Assembly: GCA_022841705.1 (NCBI GenBank)
Contig: JALHQZ010000007.1
Span: 113,736-177,735 of the forward strand
Source: Pirellulales bacterium
GTDB taxonomy: Bacteria; Planctomycetota; Planctomycetia; Pirellulales; Lacipirellulaceae
Length of the DNA stretch: 64,000 nt
Reading direction: 5' to 3'
Shown here piece by piece: positions 1-7,967 of the stretch. The notes below the pieces were generated by a model. The model did no database searches. It saw nothing but the letters and a program-made list of their open reading frames with translations, and had not been told where the DNA came from. The position numbers and the translations under genes were made by a program. The first letter of the stretch is position 1; the number at the start of each line of letters is the position of its first letter.

Positions 1-1074
1 CGCCACCGCATTTTGCGACCCGTTCGCCACGTACAGCCGATCACCCTCCGCACTAAACGTCACAGCATTGGGCGCCGCACCCAGCAGTTCCGCTGCGTTC
101 CGCTTGGTCCAAATGGTGGCGACGACTTTCGCGGCGGCGATGTCAACGACGCTGAGATTATCACTCGCCGCATTGCAGCAAATGACGTGCTTGCCGTCGG
201 GCGAAGCGACGAGGCCCGACGCGTGCAACCCGGTGAGCACTTCGCGTGGTTGGCCCGCTGTGCCCAGCGGGATGATGCTTACCGAACCTTCGTTGGCGAT
301 GTTCATCACGGGATCCACCCGTACCGTTGTGCCCCGGCCAGCAGGCCCTGTGAGATCCCCTTCGCCGGGCCGCCGGCCGCCCCAATTGCTCACGACGGCA
401 TATTGCCCCGTGAGCACCACATCGTACGGCGCCACCCCGACCGCAAACTTACGCAGCACTTTGCCGCTGGTGGAATCGAGTTCGAGGAGTTGATTGGAAA
501 GGTTACCGCACACGTACAACCGCGAGCCATCGGCGCTCATCGCCAGCCCGCTGGGAATCTCTTGCTTACGGCGGGGCGCGTTGGCGTTCGGCAAGCGCCA
601 CGCTCCCACCGGCTTCACATCACCCGACTCATCCACGCCAAAAACTTTGATCGAGCCTTCCACATCGCTCATGAAGATTCGCCGACCATCGGGCGCAAAG
701 ATCAGCCCGGTGAAACTGAGCTGGCCCTCGTCGTCGGGCTTAAGAATCTGCTCCGAGACAGCCTCCAAACTATCGAGCCCCGCGGAGGGCAGGGCGACGC
801 GCTGCCGAATCTGGCGGCTTTCAGCATCCACCACAATCAGCTCGCTCGTCTTCCCCGCCGTGAGCAGCAAGTTGCCATCGGGCGAAATCGCAACGGCTTG
901 CGGCCGCAAGCCCGGCAACTCGAGCACGTCGCCAAACGGCGTCACAACTTGATTCACCGGCGTCATCATCGCGCCCGCCGAATCGTAGCCGACGGGTTTT
1001 TGAGTGCCGGAGGTTTCAGCGGCGCTCGCCGTGCGAAGCGCAACCAGGACGACAACGAAAGCGAACCAGCGCAT
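1..1074 (-). CDS. YncE-like beta-propeller protein, exported, 3' part beyond the window edge
   Basis: The reverse strand is open from an ATG at 1074 to the left edge, giving 358 residues of an unfinished protein. It begins with a signal peptide (MRWFAFVVVLVALRTASA). Repeating blade-like segments follow, with phrases such as AISPDGNLLLTAGKTSELIV, MSADGSRLYVCGNLSNQLLE and LVASPDGKHVICCNAASDNL, typical of YncE/lactonase-type seven-bladed propellers. In planctomycetes such an N-terminus is often fused to a C-terminal phosphoesterase domain; that part would lie outside the window, so the fusion is only inferred. It follows mtaB on the same strand after a 59-base gap. The substrate is unknown. Confidence 0.8.
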   Translation of the reverse strand, partial: MRWFAFVVVLVALRTASAAETSGTQKPVGYDSAGAMMTPVNQVVTPFGDVLELPGLRPQAVAISPDGNLLLTAGKTSELIVVDAESRQIRQRVALPSAGLDSLEAVSEQILKPDDEGQLSFTGLIFAPDGRRIFMSDVEGSIKVFGVDESGDVKPVGAWRLPNANAPRRKQEIPSGLAMSADGSRLYVCGNLSNQLLELDSTSGKVLRKFAVGVAPYDVVLTGQYAVVSNWGGRRPGEGDLTGPAGRGTTVRVDPVMNIANEGSVSIIPLGTAGQPREVLTGLHASGLVASPDGKHVICCNAASDNLSVVDIAAAKVVATIWTKRNAAELLGAAPNAVTFSAEGDRLYVANGSQNAVA

Positions 1075-1133
1075 GGCAACCTCAGCGTGAATTGTTGCAA
1101 GCCAGAACTGTCCCCGTGTTTACCGCCGCGCCG

Positions 1134-2423
1134 TTAAGGTTTCGCGAAGGGACGCGCCAAAATACGCCCGCCGCGCACTTCGCCGCCGATCACATTGATA
1201 AATGTGCCCACTTCCTTCGGCGTGGCATCCAGTTCCACCGGCGCGTAGCGGCAACTCGTGCCGACGTAGCGTTCACCCCCCAGCGGGGTTTCCACCAGCA
1301 CCTCCAGCGACCCGCCCAAGAGTTTTGCGAAGTAGGCGTCGCGCAGTTCGGCCTCCACCGCGGCGAGGCGCTCCACCCGCTCCGCTTTCAGTTCCGGCGA
1401 GATCTGTTCCGCCATGCTCCACGCCGGCGTACCGCGGCGCGCGCTGAAGGGGAAGATGTGAATCTTCGAGAAGCCCACCTCGCGGCAGACGGCGAGCGTT
1501 TCCTGGAACTCGGCCTCCGTTTCGCCGGGGAAGCCGACGATGATGTCGGTGGTGATCGCGGGCAGGTCCAAGGCTTGCTGGAACAACCGGCAACGATCAA
1601 CAAACCGCTTCGCTCCCCAGCGGCGTTTCATGCGGCGCAGCACGCCGTCGCTGCCGCTTTGCATGGAGATGTGCAGGTGCGGGGCGATCCGCTGCGGGCC
1701 GATTTGCTGCGAAGGGGCGGCGAGCGCATCGATCAGTTCGCGCGTCACTTCAGTTGCTTCGATGCTGGAGAGCCGCAGGCGAAAATCGCCCGGCAGCGCG
1801 GCCAGTTGCCGCACGAGTCCCGCGAGGCGCGTCCACTCTGCCTTCGCACGGCCGCGGTTCAGCTCCACACCATAATGCCCCAAGTGAATGCCGGTGAGCA
1901 CCACTTCGCGATAGCCGTTCGCCACCAGTCGCTCAACTTCGGCGATGATGTGCTCCGCCGGGCGACTGGTCAGTTCCGGTCTAACATGGGGGATGATACA
2001 AAAGCTGCAGCGCAGTAGGCAGCCATCCTGCACCTTCACGTACGCGCGATGCCGGGCACCAAACCCGCTGATGCCGGTCGGCACATCGGTTACGCCAAAC
2101 CGGCCGAGCAAGTCGGGCAGTTCGCGCTTGTCGGTCAGCACTTCGGTTACGTTCGGCAGCACCGCCACCTCGTCCGGCGCCCGCGTGGCGTAACACCCCA
2201 TCACCACAATTTTCGCCGCCGGATTCTGCCGCGCCAGCCGCCGAATCTCCTTGCGACTCTTGGCGTCCCCCTCACCCGTGACCGTGCAAGTGTTCACGAT
2301 GCACAGGTCCGCCTCCTCGCCGCCGACTGCGTCGGCATAGCCAATCGTGGCGAGCCCTTCGCGAACGTACTCAGTTTCGTACTGATTGACCTTGCAACCG
2401 AGGGTGAGAGTGCGGAGCTTCAT
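1134..2423 (-). CDS. mtaB: tRNA t6A37 methylthiotransferase MtaB
   Basis: A 429-residue radical-SAM methylthiotransferase that would convert t6A37 to ms2t6A in tRNAs reading ANN codons. The N-terminal MTTase domain opens LGCKVNQYE and has cysteines 10, 46 and 77, which ligate the auxiliary iron-sulfur cluster. The radical-SAM motif CxxxCxxC is at C135, C139 and C142 (DGCLLRCSFC). A TRAM-like segment ends the protein (ERYVGTSCRYAPVEL). LGCKVNQYE and the overall length favour MtaB over MiaB or RimO. I chose the ATG at 2423 because the MTTase domain begins there; the 41 codons upstream look like untranslated sequence. It is the first gene of a reverse-strand pair with the YncE-like gene. Confidence 0.93.
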   Translation of the reverse strand: MKLRTLTLGCKVNQYETEYVREGLATIGYADAVGGEEADLCIVNTCTVTGEGDAKSRKEIRRLARQNPAAKIVVMGCYATRAPDEVAVLPNVTEVLTDKRELPDLLGRFGVTDVPTGISGFGARHRAYVKVQDGCLLRCSFCIIPHVRPELTSRPAEHIIAEVERLVANGYREVVLTGIHLGHYGVELNRGRAKAEWTRLAGLVRQLAALPGDFRLRLSSIEATEVTRELIDALAAPSQQIGPQRIAPHLHISMQSGSDGVLRRMKRRWGAKRFVDRCRLFQQALDLPAITTDIIVGFPGETEAEFQETLAVCREVGFSKIHIFPFSARRGTPAWSMAEQISPELKAERVERLAAVEAELRDAYFAKLLGGSLEVLVETPLGGERYVGTSCRYAPVELDATPKEVGTFINVIGGEVRGGRILARPFAKP

Positions 2424-2793
2424 GCCGCGTATCTTACCCGGGCTGGAAGGAGGTGGGCAGTGGTGTGAAATCAACCAACTTGAGCGTTTCCAGTGCAACT
2501 TTGAGCGGCGACACGACGGCATCCCTCGCTCGAGTCCTCGAATCAAGTTCGCAGTAACCGCTTGCCATTTTTTCCTGTTCAGCCCAACGAGTCGGCGGTC
2601 CAGAATTGCAACGTGATTGGCCCCTCATCAATCTACCAATCGCCACCGGCCACGGAAGCGACGCCCCGAAACTTCTCGGGATTTTTTGTTATCGGCGCCC
2701 CCGCTCATGCACCTCCGCACTGGTTACAATGTGCGGAGACTCTGTCTCACCGTTTCGGCGCTGATCGGCCGAAACCCCTGGAAGTGCTGCCGC
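2424..2793. other. Divergent intergenic region between mtaB and the histidine kinase gene
   Basis: These 370 bases separate divergent genes and must carry both promoters. The only element I can point to is a -10-like TACAAT at 2725-2730, about 64 bases before the kinase start, without a good -35 box. Short open frames here have no recognisable motif and I see no gene. Confidence 0.4.
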
Positions 2794-5193
2794 ATGTACG
2801 AGTTCTGGTCGCGACTATTGGACACTTCCGACTTCCCTCCGCGCTGGAACTGCGGGCATTGGACGGAAGGGCATGGTTGGCTGCATATTCTGTCGGACAT
2901 CGGCATTTGGTCCGCGTACTTTGCCATTCCGGCGATGCTGGCGTACTTCATGGTTCGCCGAAAGGACCTACCGTTTCGCAAAGTGTTTCTGCTCTTCGCG
3001 GCATTTATTCTGTTGTGCGGCACAACGCATTTGATGGAAGCGATCATCTTTTGGTGGCCGGGGTACCGACTGGCCGGCGTGATCAAGCTGACAACCGCGC
3101 TGGTCTCCTGGACCACGGTCCTCGCACTGGTGGGCGTGGTGCCCAACTTTCTCCGCATGCGGTCGCCGGAAGAACTGGAGCGCGAGATTGCCGCCCGGCA
3201 GCGCGCCGAGGATACTCTGCAGCAAACCAACGCAGCGCTCGAGCACCGCGTGCAGCAGCGCACTTCGGAACTCGCGGCCGCCAACTCGGTGTTGCAGGCC
3301 GAGCGAGAATGGTTTCGTACCACCCTGGCCAGTATTGGCGACGCGGTGATCACAACCGATACCGAGGGCAGGGTAACCTCCCTCAACGCCGTCGCCGAGC
3401 AGCTCACGGGTTGGAAACAAAGCGCGGCGGCGGGCCAGGAGTTAACGACCGTCTTCCGCATCGTGAACGACGCCACTCGAGAGCCCGTCCCCAACCCCGC
3501 CGCGAGGGCGCTCGAACAAGGCATGATCGTGGGGTTGGCGAATCATACGCTGCTCATCGCCAAGGATGGAGCCGAGCGGTTTATCGACGACAGCGCCGCG
3601 CCGATTAAGAGCGAATCAGGAGAAGTGCTCGGCGCCGTGCTGATCTTTCGCGATATCAGCGAGCGCTACAAAGCGGATCAAGCCCTGCGTGAAAGCGAGG
3701 CCCGCTTCCTGCAACTCGCGGACGCGATTCCACAACTCGCCTGGATGGCCCAGCCCGATGGACACATCGACTGGTACAACAGCCGGTGGTACGAGTACAC
3801 GGGTAAGTCGGTCGCCGAGATGGAGGGCTGGGGCTGGCAATCTGTCCACGACCCCCAAGTGCTCCCCGCCGTGAACCAGCGGTGGAAGGAATCACTCGCG
3901 ACCGGCAATCCCTTCGAGATGGTGTTTCCGCTGCGCGGCGCCGATGGCAAGTTCCGCCACTTCTTGACCCGCGTCATGCCCTTCCGCGACGCCCACGGCA
4001 AGCTCACGCGCTGGTTCGGCACGAATACCGACATTAGCGCGCAGCTGCAAACTCAAGAAGAACTGCGGCAAGTCGCTGCGAAACTGTCCGAAGCCGACCG
4101 CCGCAAGGACGAATTCCTCGCGACCCTCGCGCACGAACTTCGCAATCCGCTAGCGCCGATTCGCACCGGTTTGGAACTGATGAAGGTGGTGAAGGATGAT
4201 TCCGCCCTGCTGGATGAAATCCGCAGCGCGATGGAACGGCAAACCGATCAGTTGGTGAGGCTGGTGGACGATCTGCTCGACGTGTCACGCATTACTCACG
4301 GCAAGTTGGAATTGCGCACCTGCCGGGTGAAGCTGGCGGATGTCATGAAGAGCGCGATCGAGGCCTCCCGGCCGATGATTGATGACGCTCATCATCATCT
4401 AACGGTCAAGCTCCCGGATCAGCCGATTGAGTTCGATGCGGATCCGCATCGACTCGCCCAGATTCTGTCGAACCTGCTGAACAATTCCGCCAAGTACACG
4501 CCCGATGGCGGACAAATTAGCCTCACCGCCGAAAGGCGCGGCGCCCAGGTCATGCTAACGGTCGCGGACAACGGGATTGGCATTCCGGCCGATATGCTGG
4601 ACCGCGTCTTCCAAATGTTTACGCAAATCCAGCGCCCGGTGGAGACAGGGTCCCCGGGGTTAGGCATCGGGCTGACGCTGGTGAAGTCTTTGGTCACCAT
4701 GCATGGCGGCAGCATCGAGGTCCACAGCGACGGCCACAACCAAGGGAGCGAGTTCCGCATCTGCTTGCCCATTCTCGAGGACGTTCATTCGGAATCCATG
4801 GGAACCCCGGATCGCAACGCTCCCCCAAATGGCGCCAAACCGCGGCGCGTACTGGTGGTGGACGATAACGTTGACGCCGCGCGCACCTTGAGCCTGATCA
4901 TCAATGTCTTGGGCGCCGAAGTGCGGGTCGCCAACGACGGGCAACGGGCAATCGAGGCCGCCGCCGAGTTTTTGCCCGACCTTATTTTAATGGACATCGG
5001 CATGCCCATCATGAACGGGTACGATGCCGCCCGGCGCATCCGTCAGGAATCGTGGGGAAAAACCATCACACTGGTGGCCCTCACAGGTTGGGGCCAAGAA
5101 GAGGACCGCGCCCGCACCAAGGAAGCCGGTTTTGATCATCACCTTGTCAAACCCGCCGACCCCGCGGGAATTCGAAAGTTGCTCACGCAATAA
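2794..5193 (+). CDS. Hybrid sensor histidine kinase with ethylene-receptor-type membrane domain
   Basis: A 799-residue protein. The N-terminal three-helix membrane domain has every residue of the plant ETR1 copper/ethylene site at identical spacing: D35, Y42, I45, P46, I72, C75 and H79 (D25, Y32, I35, P36, I62, C65 and H69 in ETR1). Next come a coiled segment, a PAS domain from about residue 169 and a second from about 298. The HisKA domain has phosphoacceptor H447 (LAHELRNPLAP), the HATPase has N-box and G-boxes around 550-665 (VADNGIGIP, GLGIGLTLV), and a C-terminal receiver (about 683-799) carries phosphoacceptor D734. The start at 2794 places the membrane domain directly after the usual short leader; upstream in-frame codons show no homology. 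Binding of ethylene or Cu(I) is inferred from these residues. No cognate response regulator lies beside it. Confidence 0.9.
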   Translation: MYEFWSRLLDTSDFPPRWNCGHWTEGHGWLHILSDIGIWSAYFAIPAMLAYFMVRRKDLPFRKVFLLFAAFILLCGTTHLMEAIIFWWPGYRLAGVIKLTTALVSWTTVLALVGVVPNFLRMRSPEELEREIAARQRAEDTLQQTNAALEHRVQQRTSELAAANSVLQAEREWFRTTLASIGDAVITTDTEGRVTSLNAVAEQLTGWKQSAAAGQELTTVFRIVNDATREPVPNPAARALEQGMIVGLANHTLLIAKDGAERFIDDSAAPIKSESGEVLGAVLIFRDISERYKADQALRESEARFLQLADAIPQLAWMAQPDGHIDWYNSRWYEYTGKSVAEMEGWGWQSVHDPQVLPAVNQRWKESLATGNPFEMVFPLRGADGKFRHFLTRVMPFRDAHGKLTRWFGTNTDISAQLQTQEELRQVAAKLSEADRRKDEFLATLAHELRNPLAPIRTGLELMKVVKDDSALLDEIRSAMERQTDQLVRLVDDLLDVSRITHGKLELRTCRVKLADVMKSAIEASRPMIDDAHHHLTVKLPDQPIEFDADPHRLAQILSNLLNNSAKYTPDGGQISLTAERRGAQVMLTVADNGIGIPADMLDRVFQMFTQIQRPVETGSPGLGIGLTLVKSLVTMHGGSIEVHSDGHNQGSEFRICLPILEDVHSESMGTPDRNAPPNGAKPRRVLVVDDNVDAARTLSLIINVLGAEVRVANDGQRAIEAAAEFLPDLILMDIGMPIMNGYDAARRIRQESWGKTITLVALTGWGQEEDRARTKEAGFDHHLVKPADPAGIRKLLTQ

Positions 5194-5278
5194 ACGCGCG
5201 CCCAATCGTTGAGGATGCCGAGAGTCGCAGTGATCGCTACTTGAATCACGCTGAACATTCTGCCAATTAAATCCCTTA

Positions 5279-6811
5279 ATGAACAACCGATCTTTCGCCC
5301 TGGGAGCGTGGCTTGCGGCCACCCTCCTGCTTTCCGAATTACCTGCCGCGCCGAAGAACATCGTACTCATCGTGGCCGATGATCACGGGGTTGATCTGGG
5401 GTGTTACGGCAATTCCGTCATCAAGACGCCGAACATCGACGCGTTGGCGGCGGAGGGGGTGGTGATGGACCGCGCCTTTTGCACCACCGCCAGTTGCAGC
5501 GCCAGCCGGTCGGTCATTCTCACCGGCTTGCATAATCACGCCAACGGTCAGTACGGCCATCAACACGATTTCCACAAGTTCAGCGCTTGGGCAAACGCCC
5601 CCAGCTTGCCCGCTTATCTGCGCGCGGCCGGTTATCGCACGGCGCGTTGTGGCAAGTTTCACGTCGCGCCGGAAAGCGCCTTTCATTTCTCGCGGGTGCT
5701 TCCCGAGCGCAACACGCAAGGTTCCCTCCAACAACAGTTGGACCGCAATCCAGTGGCTCAGGCCGACGCCTGTCGCGACTTCATAGCCGAGCAGTCCGAA
5801 CAACCCTTCTTTCTGTACTTTTGCACCAATGATCCCCATCGTAGCGAAGAGGTGGACGAGACCTCGCCGCTGGAGCTGAAACCGAACAGGTTTGGCAATC
5901 AAGCCGACCTGCCGGGTGGTGAGGTCGTCACCTACCAACCGGCGGAGGTGATCGTTCCGCCGTTCCTGCCTGACACTCCCGAGTGCCGAGCGGAGCTGGC
6001 CCAGTATTACCAAGCGGTCTCGCGCGTGGATCAGGGCGTCGGCAGACTCATTAAGCATCTCCAGGATGCCGGGGTGTATGACGAAACGCTGGTGATGTAC
6101 ATCTCGGACCATGGCATCGCCATGCCCGGCGCCAAGACCACGCTCTACGAACCGGGTATGCGCATCCCCTGCATCATCCGCAATCCGCGGGCCGCCAAAC
6201 GCGGTCTACACAGCAGCGCCATGGTTAGCTTGGTCGACCTTACTCCCACGCTCGTGGAGTTCGCCGGCGCCACGGATCGGGCGGGAATCGTAAAGCCCGA
6301 GGTGCTTCAAAAGGTCTCTGCAGAAATCGCCCGTCAACCGGGCGAGGCCCGAAACCCCAAGCTGACGCCAGCCCAGTTCCACGGCCGTTCCTTTTTGAGC
6401 GCCCTCGAAGAACCGGTACCCGCCGAGTGGAATGAAGTGAATGCTTCGCACACTTTCCACGAGATTACCATGTACTATCCGATGCGGGTGGTGCGGGAAA
6501 CTCGCTACAAGCTGATTTGGAATCTCGCCGCGCCCCTCCCGTTTCCGTTTGCCAGTGATCTGTGGGTTGCTTCCACTTGGCAGGCGCAGTATCGGCAAGG
6601 CCTCTCCGCCCGTTACGGTCAACGAAGCGTGGGGAGTTACCTCCAGCGCTCTCCCTTCGAGCTGTACGATTTGCAGACGGACCCCGATGAATCGCACAAT
6701 TTGGCGAATGATCCCGCGCAGGCGAAGAACTTAGCGCGTCTGAAGCAGAAGCTACGCGCGTTCCAAGTTAAAACTCGGGACCCGTGGGTGCTGAAGTGGG
6801 ATTACGAGTAG
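5279..6811 (+). CDS. Sulfatase, heparan N-sulfatase-like
   Basis: A 510-residue exported sulfatase with an N-terminal signal peptide. The metal-binding start is NIVLIVADDHG. The formylglycine site is C73-S-A-S-R followed by SVILTG, a Cys-type sulfatase needing an anaerobic or FGE-type maturase encoded elsewhere. CTNDPHR and SDHGIAMPGAKTTLYEPGMR resemble N-sulfoglucosamine sulfohydrolases (S1_8-like), so an N-sulfated or related sulfated glycan is the likely substrate. It lies 85 bases after the kinase on the same strand and has no visible Shine-Dalgarno sequence. It converges with the HAD gene at 6960; the 148 bases between hold no further gene. The family is confident, the exact substrate is not. 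Confidence 0.88.
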   Translation: MNNRSFALGAWLAATLLLSELPAAPKNIVLIVADDHGVDLGCYGNSVIKTPNIDALAAEGVVMDRAFCTTASCSASRSVILTGLHNHANGQYGHQHDFHKFSAWANAPSLPAYLRAAGYRTARCGKFHVAPESAFHFSRVLPERNTQGSLQQQLDRNPVAQADACRDFIAEQSEQPFFLYFCTNDPHRSEEVDETSPLELKPNRFGNQADLPGGEVVTYQPAEVIVPPFLPDTPECRAELAQYYQAVSRVDQGVGRLIKHLQDAGVYDETLVMYISDHGIAMPGAKTTLYEPGMRIPCIIRNPRAAKRGLHSSAMVSLVDLTPTLVEFAGATDRAGIVKPEVLQKVSAEIARQPGEARNPKLTPAQFHGRSFLSALEEPVPAEWNEVNASHTFHEITMYYPMRVVRETRYKLIWNLAAPLPFPFASDLWVASTWQAQYRQGLSARYGQRSVGSYLQRSPFELYDLQTDPDESHNLANDPAQAKNLARLKQKLRAFQVKTRDPWVLKWDYE

Positions 6812-6959
6812 GCGGCTAAGGCAGCGCATCCGGTGCTAAGAACTTAAACGCCTCTGCCAAAAAAATTCTTGGTTCAATTCCCCACTAAGTCGCGTGATAC
6901 CCAGCGTCGCAGTGGACGTGTTTTTTTGGTCGACCGCTTGTTCTCCTCCAGCTTCGCAC

Positions 6960-7943
6960 CTATTGCTGCGATGTCGGGGCGAACACAGTCTGCCAGTCCC
7001 GCTTCATATCGACCACCACCCAGCCACGTTTAGGCGCCTCGGCCAGCGCTGTGATGAGTTTGCCGCTGCTTTTCGGTTGGGCGTCGTAGGCGTATTCGCG
7101 GTCCGCGTCGGTGTGGTGGACGAACAGGCCGAAGCTGGGGCGCGGATTGCCGATGGTGGTGTACTCGAGCATCGCTTGATCGCCATCGGAGTTGCCGAAG
7201 CACATCGCCGGGCGGCGGCCGATGAACTGGTGAATGCCGACCGGCTTGCCCGCTTTGTCGTCGACGAACAGATGTTCGCTGGTTTTCACCAACGTGGGAA
7301 TACCGCTACGCATTTCAAACTTGGTTTGCGAGTTCGAGCCGACCACCTGCTCGGGCGGAATGCCGTAGACGCGCTCGGACCACACCCGCATGAAGTCCGC
7401 TCCGCCGCCGGAGACGATGTAGGTTTTGAAACCGTTTGAGCGCAAGTAAGCGAGCACTTCGAGCATCGGCTGGTAAACACATTCGTCGTACGGCCGATTG
7501 AAGCGCGGATGTTGCGCCGTTTTCAGCCAAGCGGCCACGCTGGCGGCGAACTCATCGGTCGTCATACCGGCGTGCGTTAGGTCCAGAACGTGAAACAACC
7601 CCTTATCGTGGTCGGCCAACAAGGCGCCCAAATCGCCCTTGAGGGCTGCTTGCACAATCGGGTCCGATTTCCAGGCCGGGTTGGCCGGCAGCCGCTCCTT
7701 CAAACTATCGAGCGCAAACGCCACCTGAAACGGCAGCGGGTTCTCGGGCCAGAGCGTGCCGTCGTTATCGAACACGGCGATGCGTTCGGCCGGCGGGATG
7801 AATTCGGCGCTCCCTGCGGTGGTGGTCTTGGCAACGAACGCCAGAATCGCCGTCTTCGCGGGGCTCTCGTTCCATGAGGGCAACGGATCGGCGGCGGCGC
7901 TCACACTCGCCAAAAGGGCAGCAAGTAACGTGGCCTGCCACAT
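6960..7943 (-). CDS. HAD-superfamily phosphatase, exported
   Basis: A 327-residue haloacid-dehalogenase-type hydrolase with a signal peptide (MWQATLLAALLASVSAAA). The nucleophile motif is VFDNDGTLWPENPL with D59 and D61. Later motifs include YIVSGGGADFMRVW (motif II region) and CFGNSDGDQAML (motif IV acids). An ATG at 7943 has a strong GGAGG eight bases upstream, so it is preferred over a GTG 15 bases earlier. The gene starts 24 bases after the stop of the large arylsulfatase on the same strand, so the two are probably co-transcribed and may act on the same phosphorylated and sulfated material in the periplasm. The substrate cannot be told from the sequence. Confidence 0.82.
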   Translation of the reverse strand: MWQATLLAALLASVSAAADPLPSWNESPAKTAILAFVAKTTTAGSAEFIPPAERIAVFDNDGTLWPENPLPFQVAFALDSLKERLPANPAWKSDPIVQAALKGDLGALLADHDKGLFHVLDLTHAGMTTDEFAASVAAWLKTAQHPRFNRPYDECVYQPMLEVLAYLRSNGFKTYIVSGGGADFMRVWSERVYGIPPEQVVGSNSQTKFEMRSGIPTLVKTSEHLFVDDKAGKPVGIHQFIGRRPAMCFGNSDGDQAMLEYTTIGNPRPSFGLFVHHTDADREYAYDAQPKSSGKLITALAEAPKRGWVVVDMKRDWQTVFAPTSQQ

Positions 7944-7967
7944 CGAACGATCCTCCACAAAACTCGT

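Noticed and set aside
13..1137. Long forward-strand open frame of 374 codons opposite the YncE-like gene
   Set aside because: It is antisense to a clear beta-propeller with signal peptide, shows no motif and is rich in His/Arg/Ala as shadow frames of high-G+C genes are.
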